Part shown: piece by piece, positions 11,637 through 22,452 of the stretch | Position numbering within the stretch: the stretch's first letter is position 1 | Layout: each line of letters opens with the position of its first letter | Assembly (NCBI GenBank): GCA_036874045.1 | Contig: CM072344.1 | Coordinates: 9,458,501-9,522,500 of the forward strand | Length of the DNA stretch: 64,000 nucleotides | Origin: Cymodocea nodosa | Lineage: Eukaryota > Streptophyta > Magnoliopsida > Alismatales > Cymodoceaceae | Direction: 5' to 3' | Translations under genes and position numbers: made by a program | The notes under the pieces: model-generated | Databases searched by the model: none | What the model was told of the DNA's origin: nothing | What the model saw: only the letters and a program-made list of their open reading frames with translations

Positions 11637-13820
11637 TGTTTAGACTGAAAAAGTGCATATTATTAACGATTAAATGATGGTTAATTGCATAATATTTAGC
11701 TTATCATATAAGAATTAAGCCATTATGTTATAATTGCACTGTTATATGCTTTAATTGAAGAATCTACTTAATTTGGGGGGAATTAATGTTAATTTAGTAC
11801 ATTTACAAACTCTCGGTAAGTTGCAGGCTGTGAAATTCTTAAGTATCCAAATATTCTGATATTTTCGACAGTTATGTTTAACATACCGAACAAATTCAGA
11901 CAGTTATGTTTAACAGACCGAATATGTATCAGATAGTTATGTTTAAATTGCCGAACAGTTATGTTTTGAGAGAATATTTTATTATTTCCTGAAGTACACG
12001 TGTCAAAACCATAATGAATGACTTAAGTGAACTTTCGGTGAGTTATTTATAACTATCCGAAATTGCAGCTAGGCATCGGATAGTTATCCCTGTAACTCTC
12101 CGAAATCTCTTTTTATTTATAAAATAGCTGAGGACACGTGTCATGTTCTAGGAAATTGACTTAAGTGGATTTTCGGTGAGTTAGCTGTAACTATCCAAAA
12201 TGCATCTGAGCATCGGATAGTTATACTTGTAACTCTCCGAAATGTTATTTTATGATTAAATTGCTGCTGACACGTGTTGAGATCTAGTAGATTTACTTAA
12301 GTTATATATCGGTGAGTTATTTATAACTATCTGAAATGCATCTGAGCATTGGATAGTTAAGTTTATAAGTATCCGAAATGCACCTGAGCATTGGATAGTT
12401 AAATTTATGCATGTGTTTTATAATTAAATCAATGAAGAAAGTCCGTTGGGTTATCTGTAACTCCACGGACTATATATTTTCTAATATGCCACTATAGTGG
12501 TTGCAGGAACAGACAGTTGGAAGAGAAAAACCACGTTTGCACGTATCACGTAGGAATTCAATCGCATAGGGAGAAGAAAGCATCGTCGTTGATATGAATG
12601 AAGGAAATACAACCGACCATTCAAGCAGAAGTAGTTACTACTGAAGAAATATAAAAGAAAAGAAGAAAAAAAGAAAAAGGGTGTGATCGATGGGTGGATA
12701 GTGTGTGCAGAGGAGGATCGGCGACGCAATTCTCTGAAGTACCACACCAACCATCATCATCACCATCATCACCACCATAATCACCAACCATCAGAGGTCT
12801 GTGAGGATACTTGCCTGATGTCGGGTCAATTCCGCACCAAACACAATGCCTGACAACCACTGTGAGGAGTGATCGCGTCGCAGGAAGGGAAGCCATTTTC
12901 ACCAAGCGCCAGCTCATATTTCAGGAGATCGTAAAGCTTTTAGCCTTGGCTTCGGGTTGATGCCTGTATGCTGAAGAGGAGATCATCTTGCAATTCTAGA
13001 CTCGCGATTCTATAGGGAGAGGAGACAGGATTGTAAGTGGTTTAATTTTCAATGGTATAATCGCGTTGCAAGTACTGTCATAAGTATTTACTATCAAGTG
13101 AGATTACTTTACATTTCACCTGTTGCTCATTTCCATGTTCATATTAAAACAAAAATACCAAAAACAATTTATCTATGTTTGTATGTTGTATTTGAGTGTT
13201 GTATTGTTTGTGTTGTATCGTGATTAATGTTATCTTTATCAGTGTTGTGATTGTTTTATGTTTATTTTAATATTCTCTGAAGTGCCAGATTTTAATGGTT
13301 ACTATTTGAATTATCTGAATGTTAGTATTGCTCAATGATAAATCCAATGTTAACTAACATTAAAGAGCTTAATTGATGTTATTTACAATCTGTGGAATCG
13401 CCCAATGGTTGGCCGAATTCCTCTATAAATAGTAGTATTAAATAGAAAAGACAGGCTCGTGGAGTTAACTTAAGTCCATGAGGTTAGTCCGTTGAGTTAG
13501 CCATAACTCAACGAACTTAGTCCGTTGAGTTAACTATAAATCAACGAAGAGCTTATTGAATATATAAATTTGATTTTTAACAAACGAACAGTTCTCAAGT
13601 TCGTCTGCAATTCCCTATGGGATCGACCTGTACTTGCACACTGATACAATAGATACTGTGCACTTGTAGTTAAAGTACAAATTGGAATTAATATCTAAAT
13701 TGTATTAAAGGTTGTTTGTTTACTTCTAAAAGAGAGAATAGGCATAAAGATAAATTACTAAGTAAAAATAGATGTAACAAATCCAAGTTTTTTTAGTGTA
13801 GTGCTGGGAAAACCCAAACA
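11637..13820 (+). repeat. 5' LTR of Element A
   Basis: Pairs with 23760-25971. It contains GGATAGTTA / TAACTATCCGA inverted motifs (about 11870-12400), GTTGAGTTA arrays at about 12430-12475 and 13460-13550, a TATA-like box, and a CAT/CAC-rich triplet run near 12745-12785. A hand comparison of the 60 bases at 12481-12540 with 24602-24661 shows about five differences. There is a ~28 bp indel difference near 13270 / 25395. Antisense open frames here are not genes. Confidence 0.9.
12650..12657 (+). promoter_or_regulatory. TATA-like box in 5' LTR
   Basis: TATAAAAG in a purine-rich context, about 180 bases after a GTTGAGTTA-type array. It is conserved in the 3' LTR at 24773-24780. This is the best candidate core promoter for the genomic RNA. 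Confidence 0.6.
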
Positions 13821-13827
13821 AGTTTTA

Positions 13828-13845
13828 TGGCGTCATTGTCGGGGA
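13828..13845 (+). other. Primer binding site, tRNA-Asp type
   Basis: TGGCGTCATTGTCGGGGA starts seven bases after the LTR end. It resembles the complement of the 3' end of plant tRNA-Asp, the primer commonly used by Athila-type elements, with a few mismatches. Confidence 0.8.
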
Positions 13846-13929
13846 ATTGAATTGAATTGATATAAGCAACTATTAGAGCTGTTTCATTTTAATAGCCAGA
13901 GTTGTGTGTTTTCTTCTGTAATTGAGAAT

Positions 13930-15558
13930 ATGGCATATGCTTATGTTCAAAGATTTCTGAAACCTGTAATTAGCATATGTGAATTCTGCAATTCTGAAAG
14001 ACACGACATTTCTGACTATTTGAAATTGAGACGTTTATAGATGGTTAGATCCCATGAACAACAAATGAATTATCCTCAATATAATAAAGCCGAGTCTGAG
14101 AATCCTATAGTTTACCCAACTAATGGTTAGTATAGAATGTGTAATATGATGAGAGACATTGAAGTTTGGGATAGCTATAACAGACTACAGCATAGTATAG
14201 AGCAAAATCTGGACAAACTGGAACACTTTGTGTGTCAACAACAAGAAGTCAACCAATTAAACTATAAGGAGGCATATTCAGAACCTAAAAGGAATATAAT
14301 TTACGAAACTGAAAAAATCATAAAGAAAATTGATCAACAAGTGAATGCAATGAAATTAGATGATCTGGAAACAAAATTAAAAGCATTAGGCGAAAATGCA
14401 ATGAAAATACATGTTCCAGAAACTGAATATCCGAGTATATTGTCTTTCTGTCTTGACCAAGCTTGTGGATGGCATTTTGGTTCAGGAAAAACTATTGCAA
14501 AAATTCTACAATGTGGGTTTTATTGGCCAACACTATTCAAAGATGCTCATAAATATTGCTTAAGTTGTTTAAGATGTCAACAAATAGGAAGAATATCAAA
14601 GAGGAATATGATGCCTCTTAATCCTATTGTTGAGGTTGAAATCTTTGATGTATGGGGAATAGATTTTATGGGTCCATTTCCTATGTCTAATCAATTTAAT
14701 TACATATTGTTGGGGGTGGATTATGTATCAAAATGGATAGAAGTTATTCCTACAAAAACTAATGATAACAAAGTGGTAATACAATTTGTAAGAACAAATA
14801 TATTTGCCAGATATGGAATACCTAAAGCTATTATCATTGATAGAGGAACTCATTTCTGTAATAGAAGTTTTGAAGCCTTAATGAAAAAATATGGAGTAAA
14901 CCACAAAATTGCAACATCATATCATCCACAAACAAGTGGACAAGTAGAAAGTGCAAACAAACAAATTAAATTAATCTTGGAAAAAGTAGTAAATCCTACT
15001 AGAACAAATTGGGCTAATAGATTGATAGATGCACTTTGGGCTTATAGAATTGCTTATAAAACGAGCTTAGGTATGTCACCTTTTAGGCTAGTATATGGAA
15101 AAAGTTATCATTTACCTGCTGAAATAGAACATAAAGCTTATTGGGCATTAAAAACTCTGAACACTAATTTAAATCAAGCTGTTGAAAATAGAAAAATGCA
15201 ACTAATTGAATTAGAAGAATTTAGAAATGAAGCTTATTCGAATACTGTAAGAGAAAAAGAAAAAATTAAATTTTGGCATGATAGAAAAATTATTCCTAAA
15301 AGCTTTGAAATAGGACAAGAAGTATATCTTTATATGGCTAGACTCCATAACCATCCAGCAAAATTGAAATCTAGATGGGCAGGACCTTACATAGTTCGAA
15401 ATGTTTATCCTTATGGAGCTATTGAAATTGAAAATCCTAAAAATCAAAATATATTTAAAGTAAATGGACAAAGACTTAAACCTATTCTGAAAACACCAAA
15501 AAGCACCTTTGGAATTATAGAAGAAGTTAGAGTAGAGGATTACTTGAGCTTTACTTAG
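13930..15558 (+). pseudogene. Nucleocapsid/coiled-coil segment fused to integrase (Element A)
   Basis: One frame of 542 codons before the final stop, with two internal TAGs (14038, 14128). The first 25 residues hold CEFCNSERHDISDY, a decayed CCHC knuckle; the minus-strand copy has CX2CX4HX4C. A coiled-coil-like part follows to about residue 157. The frame then jumps in register into the integrase zinc region (SILSFCLDQACG), so protease, RT and RNase H are deleted. The first zinc His is Leu here. The core keeps D (VWGIDFMGP), D (IIIDRGTHF) and E (QVESANK). 14137-15558 is open. The C-terminal ends VRVEDYLSFT. Confidence 0.85.
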
Positions 15559-16172
15559 TAAGAAATCAGTTTTTATGTTTATATATAAAAAAAAACTGAA
15601 AAAAAAAAAAACATTAAAAATATATATATAACATAAAAATCGTTGCGGTTCAATCAACTAGATCCATCGATATGACCGGAACATAAAAAAAATATGAATA
15701 TTAATTTTCAGAAAAAAATTTTGGTTTTACCGAAATATAGTATCGATTCAACCGAAAGAAAAATTAAAAATAAAATATATATATATATTTAGGTTTGATC
15801 GAAACATAGTATCGGTTAAACCGGTAACAAAACAGAAAAACTATTCTCTATAATATTTTTATTATTATATTTGCTTGTATGGGGAGTCCGTTGAGTTACG
15901 CTTAACTCAACGAGCTTACTCCGTTGAGTCTTGAGTTAGTCAACGAGCTTATTCCGTTGAGTTAACTGAAACTCAACGGAGTACTATAGCTATGACCGTG
16001 GATAAAATAGTAATAGTTGGTTTGGGAAATGACCTGATTACCTGCCTAAACTTAGAGCTTATTTAAACTAAAACCTAGGCTTTTGGGGGCATTATCTGGC
16101 AAATCATTTAGAATCTAGAATAGTAGCAATCAGAGCGATTCCGTGCTATTGTGTAACTCCACGATGAGGAAG
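15559..16172 (+). other. Integrase-to-env spacer (Element A)
   Basis: About 15635-15840 has CGGTT..AACCG motifs. About 15885-15995 has an array with near-perfect palindromes such as CCGTTGAGTTAACTGAAACT continuing to CAACGG. A TTTTGGGGGCATTATC tract lies at about 16081-16096, and the env ATG follows at 16173. No coding potential is seen. Confidence 0.7.
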
Positions 16173-18382
16173 ATGACGCCTGAATTCTGGGAAGAGGCAG
16201 TGGACACCGCACAGTTTTTGAAGGAATCTGAAGAATGGCACACGAGGTAGAAGATCAGAAATACAACGAGAGAAAAAGAGTTACAAAAGGTAGAATTTGA
16301 ACTTTTTAGATTAAGAAAAATATTAGTAGATTGTGGTATACAGATACCGCAAATAATGGAGACACGAATTAGAGTGGCAACTGAAATTGCATTAAGTAAT
16401 GAAAAAAAAATCTGGCCAAACAATGAAGTAGCCCTAGAGCTAATTCAACGTAAAGCCAGATTGTGGTTTAAGAAACTTATTGCTGGACGAGGAAGCTGGG
16501 AAATATGGCAGCAGGAACAACGAGAGGCAACTGAAGGACAAGAGGAGACGACTACTGAAAGACCTATTCCTGAGGAACAGCAGTTAGGACCTTCAGTTCC
16601 ACCATTTAAGCCGTTGGCACGAGCAGAAATGATGGGGCCTTCGATTGAAGAAGAGAAAAGAGAATTTGCAGAACTGGTTCAAGTTGAGAAGAACCAAGGA
16701 GAATCAGAAGATTTGGTAGTGGCCAAAGCACACCTAGTGTTTGATGCACTTTATAAAAAGAGGGCTGCAGAAAAGTTGAAAGCCCAATATAAAATCAAAT
16801 TGGAATAGCATCACGAAGCTACTGCTAGAACTACTGCCAAATCTATTGCAAAAGAAGTTGAAGCTGGTCCTTCGAGACCAGTAGTTATAAAAAAAGTTAA
16901 ACAGGAAGAGCCAGTACCTGTGGCTTGAAGGCTTGCAGAACCAACTTTTATAGATTTAATTTCAGAAGATGAAGAGGAAGAACAGGCACAACTAATCAAA
17001 AAAAAGAAAGGAAAAGAAAAAGTGCCTGAATATGAGGAAATTAAATCTGAAGTACCAATTTTTACAGGGCCTGTGGAGCAGATTTTTATTAACTTGCTAT
17101 CTGATTCTGAGGAGGAGCAAGAGGAGCAAAGAAAAGAAGAAAATCAAGCTGAAATTAGTCTGCAGCCTGTACAAGAAGAAACAGAAATTAGGGTAGAAAC
17201 TGAATTGCCCGTGACTCCATCCCAATCTGTTATAGAATCAGAAAGAACAGTAACAGAACAAATTGGTAGTCAGGAGGAGCAAGAAAGTGAAGAAAATGAA
17301 GAGGCTGAAAGAAGCCATTTCGACAAAAATAATTTCACAGATTCCACTGAAGAACAAGAAACTCTTCAACAATTTATGGAGAGAATTCAAGACAGAGTGG
17401 AGAGTTCTGTCGGCTCACCACCACAGACAGAAGCAAAAGCAAAAATCCAGGAATCTGAAGAGAATGTCCAAATGCAGCCTATACTAGAGGAAGATCAAGA
17501 ACAAACCCCTCAGAAGCAACAAAGTCACCTTCCTGACCCGACTGAAACAACAATTTTGAATGAAGTACATTTTTGTAGTCAGGAAGCTTATACCAAATAC
17601 CAAGAAATAAGGGGTTATATATTATTTACAGTAGACCAGTAAATTGGGATGGAATGCAAGAAATCAAAGAATTATTTGAATTCCAAGGTCTAATGCAATT
17701 TATATCTCAGGAAAGAGGGCATGTAGTATATGAAAATTTAGTGTCCTGTTTCTATGCAAATTTGAGAGAAAGAGAAGGAGGATTAATTTCAAATGTGGAG
17801 GAAGCTGATGTAAAGATAACACCAGAGCTTCTCCACAACATATTTGGTTTAAAGAATGAAGGAATAAAAATTTTGGAAGATACAGCTGTCGTCGAGTGGA
17901 CTGAACAGGAAATCAAGGATTGTTTAGCTATCAATCCTGGTGTGCCATTATTAAATAGATTGAAGCATTTAAATGGTAAAGTACACATGGTAGCTAACAT
18001 TCTGATTAAGAATGTCTATCAACGACAAGGCCATGACATAGAATTAAGTCAATTTGTCAAATGGGCCACATATGCAGTTGTAAATAAGATCCAAATAAAT
18101 TGGTCTGCAGTTTTTGTCTCTAAGCTGAAAATAGTGAAGAAGAAATTATTTTATGGAGATTTGATTCCACTGTTGATGGTGGACTATATCGATTTCACTA
18201 AATGGACATCAAAAAGGATCAGATCAATAACCATTTCAGTGAAAGAATACAGAAATTTTGTAGCTGCAAAACTAGCTGTACCTTCTAGAGGAATTACAGG
18301 AGCAGTAGAGAGGATTAATCAATTAGAGTTTCAATTAGAAAAACTCCAGAAGGAAGTAGATGAACTTAGGCATAGAGATTAA
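16173..18382 (+). pseudogene. Env-like accessory ORF (Element A)
   Basis: Frame from ATG 16173 with TAG at 16248, TAG at 16806, TGA at 16926 and one single-base deletion at about 17618, after which the frame continues at 17654-18382. About 735 codons in all. The order is a charged N-terminus, a coiled-coil-like part (16620-16900), an acidic Glu/Gln-rich middle (DLISEDEEEE, then 17022-17642), and a conserved C-terminal domain with ELFEFQGLMQFIS, FYANL, GLKNEG, QRQGHDIELSQF and LFYGD. It ends in a leucine-zipper-like RINQLEFQLEKLQKEVDEL. The C-terminal domain resembles the 'putative plant transposon protein' region of plant env-like ORFs. I see no signal peptide or membrane span, so its role is unknown. 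Confidence 0.75.
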
Positions 18383-19483
18383 ATTGTATTGTTCGTCTAC
18401 TTATGTAAAATTGCATGAAATTGTATGATGTACTTGTATTGTAATTGATTCATATTAATGAATGTAAATTTTTCAGATGCAATTTTCATACGTGTTTTGG
18501 ATGTGAAATGAATGGAATTTATTGAATATTATGTTATTGTGAAACTTTATGAATGAATATGTAACAGATTTACAATTTGCTGAATGACAGGACAACTGCT
18601 TACAAATTTCTGCATGTTATAAGGTAAAATGTAAATTCTGCATAACATAAAATGACCTGCAAGTTAAATCTTTATATAAGATTTAGATTTAAATGAATTT
18701 TAATCAAAATGATGCATTAATGACATGGATTTAACTTTATTTCAGTTAGTAGAATAAACAAAGAAAAAAAACATAAAGGAACTTACGAGAGTAAAACTTA
18801 GAAGTTGCTAAGTGTTAACTAAATGAAGTAAGTCCGTTGAGTTAACCGTAACTCCACGAAGTCAGTAATATAATATCAAGTCACTTCGTTGAGTTATCTG
18901 TAACTCAACGAAGTTAGTCCGTGGAGTTAGCAACAGTAACTAACTGTATTATGTTGAGTTTTCTATAACTCAACGAGGTTAGTTCGTGGATTAAGCATAA
19001 CGGTTATTCTTTTAACCACGAACGAAGCTACGTCGGTTTAGCAGTTACCAAAATTTGAAATTAGTAGTGGTACACATACCCATATAAATAGGAACCACGA
19101 TGCACGTTGCAAGACACATTCTTGCAACGAGATTAATTCACTTTATGGATGCGCAATATATATATAAAACAGAATGTTATTTACGAGTTACCAACACTTT
19201 TAAAAGAAAGGAGAAGGCGTTGGAGGAACTGGAAGGAGAAGCAGCTGATTCAACTTCATCTGACAATAAATATTTATAGAATGGAAAGCTTCAGACTGGA
19301 ATGTAATTAATCTTCTGCTATTTATTTATGAGCACATGGACTCGTTCTCTAAGCACTAAACGATTAGTAAGAACACCTACCCAGGAATTTTCATTGTAGA
19401 GGAGTACTGAAAAATTTTCTGAACTGAACTTTAACGAAATTCTTTGGGGTGTAGCTAACCTTTCTTTAAAAGAGAACGTAGAG
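18383..19483 (+). other. Env-to-gag spacer with array and TATA-like box (Element A)
   Basis: About 18825-18995 carries inverted GTTGAGTTA / TAACTCAAC pairs. A TATAAATA box sits at 19083-19090, roughly 400 bases before the gag ATG. The minus-strand copy keeps this spacer (1-988), so it is a family feature. A pyrimidine run ending in TTTAAAAG|AG lies about 10 bases before the ATG and could be a splice acceptor. Whether the gag RNA starts here or is spliced from the LTR cannot be told from sequence. Confidence 0.6.
19083..19090 (+). promoter_or_regulatory. Possible internal TATA box before gag frame
   Basis: TATAAATA about 90-250 bases downstream of a palindromic array, the same order as array then TATA in the LTR. 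The minus-strand copy has an altered version near 200-210. This is inference only; no transcript data are available. Confidence 0.35.
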
Positions 19484-20671
19484 ATGGCTGCTCCAGTAGA
19501 AAAACCATTAGGAGAGATTCTATATCCTGAATTAGTTGATGAACCTCCATGTATTCGATTGCCAAACTTTGAGGGAGATAGGTTTGAACTAAAATCTAAT
19601 TATATTAGTCAATTGCCACATTTTCATGGATTAGAAAGAGAGGATGCCTATTATTTCCTTAGAGAATTTAACGAAGTTTGTCAAATGATGAAAATGCCGA
19701 ACATGAGTATAGATGCTATTAAACTTAGATATATTCCTTTTTCTTTAAAAGACATAGCTAAGAGATGGTTATATACTCTGTCGCCTGATTCAATTTCTAC
19801 ATGGACTAAATTTTACTCTATTTTTCTGGAAAAATATTATCCAACACATCAAACGATTAAAAAGAAGAAAGAAATATTAATGTGTAGCCAAAAACAGGGT
19901 GAATCATTCTGGAAATATTTTGAAAGATTTAAAGATTTACTGACTCAATGTCCACATCATGCAATGAGTAAAGCACAATTAATAGGTATAATTTATGAAG
20001 GCATAGATGTTTCAACGAAATCTTTATTAGAATCTACTTGTCAAAATGGATTTTTAAAATTATGTAGTGAAGAAGCATGGGCATATTTAGAAAATTTTGC
20101 AAAAAGAACTGCACAATGGGAAAATTCGGCTAAAGCTATTGTAGATAAAAAAATATTACCAAGAGGAATGCATGAAATAAATTCCAATACTATGCTTGAG
20201 GTGAAATTAAATGAATTAACAAAGAAAATAGAAGAGTTATCATTAAATCAAAAGCTAGCAGAAAAGAATGCAAACATAAATGACTTAGATATTATTTATG
20301 CTAGAAACCAGAGAGATAACTTGGGAAATTCTTATCATCCTAATTGGAGAAATCACCCGAATTTATCTTGGAGAAACAACAATTTCCAGGGAGGAGAAAA
20401 TATAAATGAGAAACACATAAGTTATGAAGTATTAATTGAACAAGGAGCTAGAATAGAAAAATTAGAAAAGATAATCCAACAAGTAAACAATCGTCTAGAA
20501 TTTATATTTGGAAATGCTGCAATTCAAAATCAGAATAGAAATATATCACTTAGACAGAAGGAACCAATGGAAGTTAGACCTACTGGAGGATTGCCAATAC
20601 AAGCTATACCTAATCCTGTCAATAGAACAGTTAATGAAATTGATACCTCATCTGGGAGGGCAGCTGAATGA
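19484..20671 (+). CDS. Gag capsid protein, displaced 3' of env-like ORF
   Basis: Intact frame of 395 residues. It has the Athila-type retrotransposon gag core: LPNFEGDRFELK near residue 27, AIKLRYIPFSLKDIAKRWLY near residues 85-105, FLEKYYPTHQTIKKKKEI, then SFWKYFERFKDLLTQCPHH and the EEAWAYLENFAKRTAQWE block. A coiled-coil-like part follows (about 245-270), then YHPNWRNHPNLSWRNNN, a known Athila gag hallmark, and a second coiled coil near 315-340. No zinc knuckle is present; that motif sits at the 5' end of the element (13930 on). In normal Athila elements this capsid part precedes protease. Here it lies after the env-like frame. It should assemble virus-like particles in the cytoplasm. Confidence 0.85.
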   Translation: MAAPVEKPLGEILYPELVDEPPCIRLPNFEGDRFELKSNYISQLPHFHGLEREDAYYFLREFNEVCQMMKMPNMSIDAIKLRYIPFSLKDIAKRWLYTLSPDSISTWTKFYSIFLEKYYPTHQTIKKKKEILMCSQKQGESFWKYFERFKDLLTQCPHHAMSKAQLIGIIYEGIDVSTKSLLESTCQNGFLKLCSEEAWAYLENFAKRTAQWENSAKAIVDKKILPRGMHEINSNTMLEVKLNELTKKIEELSLNQKLAEKNANINDLDIIYARNQRDNLGNSYHPNWRNHPNLSWRNNNFQGGENINEKHISYEVLIEQGARIEKLEKIIQQVNNRLEFIFGNAAIQNQNRNISLRQKEPMEVRPTGGLPIQAIPNPVNRTVNEIDTSSGRAAE

Positions 20672-20861
20672 AGCAACATATCTGAAGCAACTATCTGTAT
20701 GTATATATGTTTTTTATTTTTAGTTAATAGTATCGTAGAGTTAATTTTTAACTCAACGAACTTAGTCTGTTGAGTTATGCCTTAACTCCACGAGGGTGTG
20801 CAGTAGTTAGATTAATTTTTGTCTCTGCTAAATTTTTGTTTGTGTTATACAGAATCGACAA
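20672..20861 (+). other. Gag-to-F-box spacer
   Basis: 190 bases with two inverted GTTGAGTTA-type pairs at about 20730-20795. A T-rich run ending in TTATACAG lies just before AATCGACAAATG, which reads like a plant 3' splice site 10 bases upstream of the F-box ATG. A GTATATATG after 20697 could be a donor. Splicing is only a possibility. Confidence 0.5.
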
Positions 20862-21794
20862 ATGGAATTGATGCAATTACCAATGGATGCACTAAGGGAA
20901 GTACTAAGTAACTTGTCAGCTAAAGATCTGTGCAAGCTGTGTTGTGTATCAAAGGAAATTAAAGACTGTATTGAAGAAAAATATTTTTAGGGACTACAAG
21001 CTGCAAAAATGACTAAGATTAGAGAAGGATTCATATGGAAGTCATTTAATCGTAGTTCAAATACCCATGAATATCTGGCTATGGAAGAAACTACTAGAAT
21101 TCCACCCAATGCATTAGAAGGAATAAATCATATTATGGGGATAGATAAAGGATTAATCATATACAAGACGAGACCAAGGTATGCAAGTTTATTATTACCT
21201 GATATTTTGATAAGAAATCCTATAACAAGAGAAGAATGGAATATAGGAAGACCTAATAAATTTGAAGCACCAACTGTAAATTGTGGGTCAGCTTTAATAT
21301 TTTCTGATAAAAATTCTACAATTCCTGAAAAATTATATTATTAGAGACCTACAAAAAATTGGGGTGAAGATTTACGCTTAAGTGTGTATAATTTTCTGAA
21401 TAGATCTTGGAATGAAAATATTATGATATATCTAGGACAAAAATCATTAATTAACCAAACACATGTTAAACTTGATGGATATATATATCTAGTCACGGAG
21501 ATATCATTAGCATATGGATCTGATTTATACATAGTGAGCATAAACAGTTATGATGAATATATAGAAATTTTACCTATACCGAGTGAAATAGCTAAACCAC
21601 CATCTGCAGAATTTAATGAAATTCAAATAGGAATGTGGTATAATGAAGAAGATGATCCTACTTTATGTCTGATAAGATGGTGGGATGAACTGATGAAATT
21701 TCAAATATGGATTATGGAAGACATAAATGAATGGAAGTGGGAAGAGGAGTATATTGAAATAGATGTAGAAATAGAAACTACTACATTACCCTGA
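20862..21794 (+). pseudogene. F-box / F-box-associated protein ORF captured inside retrotransposon
   Basis: A single frame of 310 codons before the final stop, broken only by TAG at 20988 and TAG at 21342. Residues 5-40 form an F-box: LPMDALREVLSNLSAKDLCK followed by LCCVSKEI. The remainder resembles an F-box-associated (FBA) domain: KGLIIYKTRPR, RNPITREEW, YYxRPTKNW, and near the end TLCLIRWWDELMKFQIWIM. F-box proteins are substrate adaptors of SCF ubiquitin ligases. Both stops sit where tryptophan is likely (YF-stop-GLQ and YY-stop-RP), so TGG to TAG changes would explain them. It lies between the gag frame and the 3' non-coding part of Element A, behind the same type of spacer as the other frames. 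It may have worked in the active ancestor. Confidence 0.75.
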
Positions 21795-22417
21795 AACTAA
21801 AAAGGATCCCTTTCTGCATTACATATCATTAATGGTAATACACTCGTATTTGGAATTTATAATATATTAAATGTTTACAAATTAAGAAGGAACAAGAACT
21901 GCATTAAAACAGAATTAATAGTAAGAAGAACTATGCCTAAAAAGTTTGCTTGGACTGATACATTTATTCCATTTGTTTCTACTTTTCAATCATGTTTTTA
22001 AGCTGTGATTTTATGTGTTTAATGTTGTGTGTATTCTACATTTATTGTTAAAAAAAAAAAGAGAAAAAAAAATTTTAGTTTTCATTTTTATTTTATAAAA
22101 CAAAAAAAACAAAATATCAATCCAATTTGTTGGTATCTGTTTTGGGAAACCAACTAGCTTGCTTGTGAGCCACCAAAGGCATAGGAGCTTGGGTTCAACA
22201 CAAGACACTGATTTATTAATATCTATTAAATGTTCTTTTGTTTTATATTTTGTTTTTATCTGTGAATGAAAAGTTTTTCAGAATCAAAAATTAGAATATG
22301 TAGAAGGAGATACAAATGAAACAAGGTATGTAACTAATTACTCATCCTGAATTTTAAATCAAGCAAAATTGTATTCATGCCTGCTACAATTACTGTACTT
22401 ATTGTCAAACTCTTTAC

Positions 22418-22452
22418 ATTGAGGACAATACAAAATGTAGGTATGGGGGGGA
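22418..22452 (+). other. Internal polypurine-tract-like block
   Basis: ATTGAGGACAATAC is followed by TAGGTATGGGGGGGAGG. The last part nearly repeats the terminal tract TTAGGTATGGGGGAAG at 23744-23759. The first part matches the conserved text found just after pol in many Athila elements. Confidence 0.55.

Noticed and set aside
12481-12917. Two overlapping minus-strand open frames, repeated at 24604-25043 and, shorter, at 27751-28066 and 44161-44472
   Set aside because: They lie antisense or in varying strands within LTRs, follow the LTR duplication, and have no recognisable domain; they are by-products of LTR composition.
16173-18382. Calling the env-like frame a true envelope glycoprotein
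   Set aside because: No signal peptide, membrane span or glycoprotein-like cysteine pattern is visible; only its position after integrase supports the name.
22130-22210. tRNA-like look of a segment with GGTTCAACAC text
   Set aside because: No cloverleaf pairing or intact A/B boxes could be drawn by eye.
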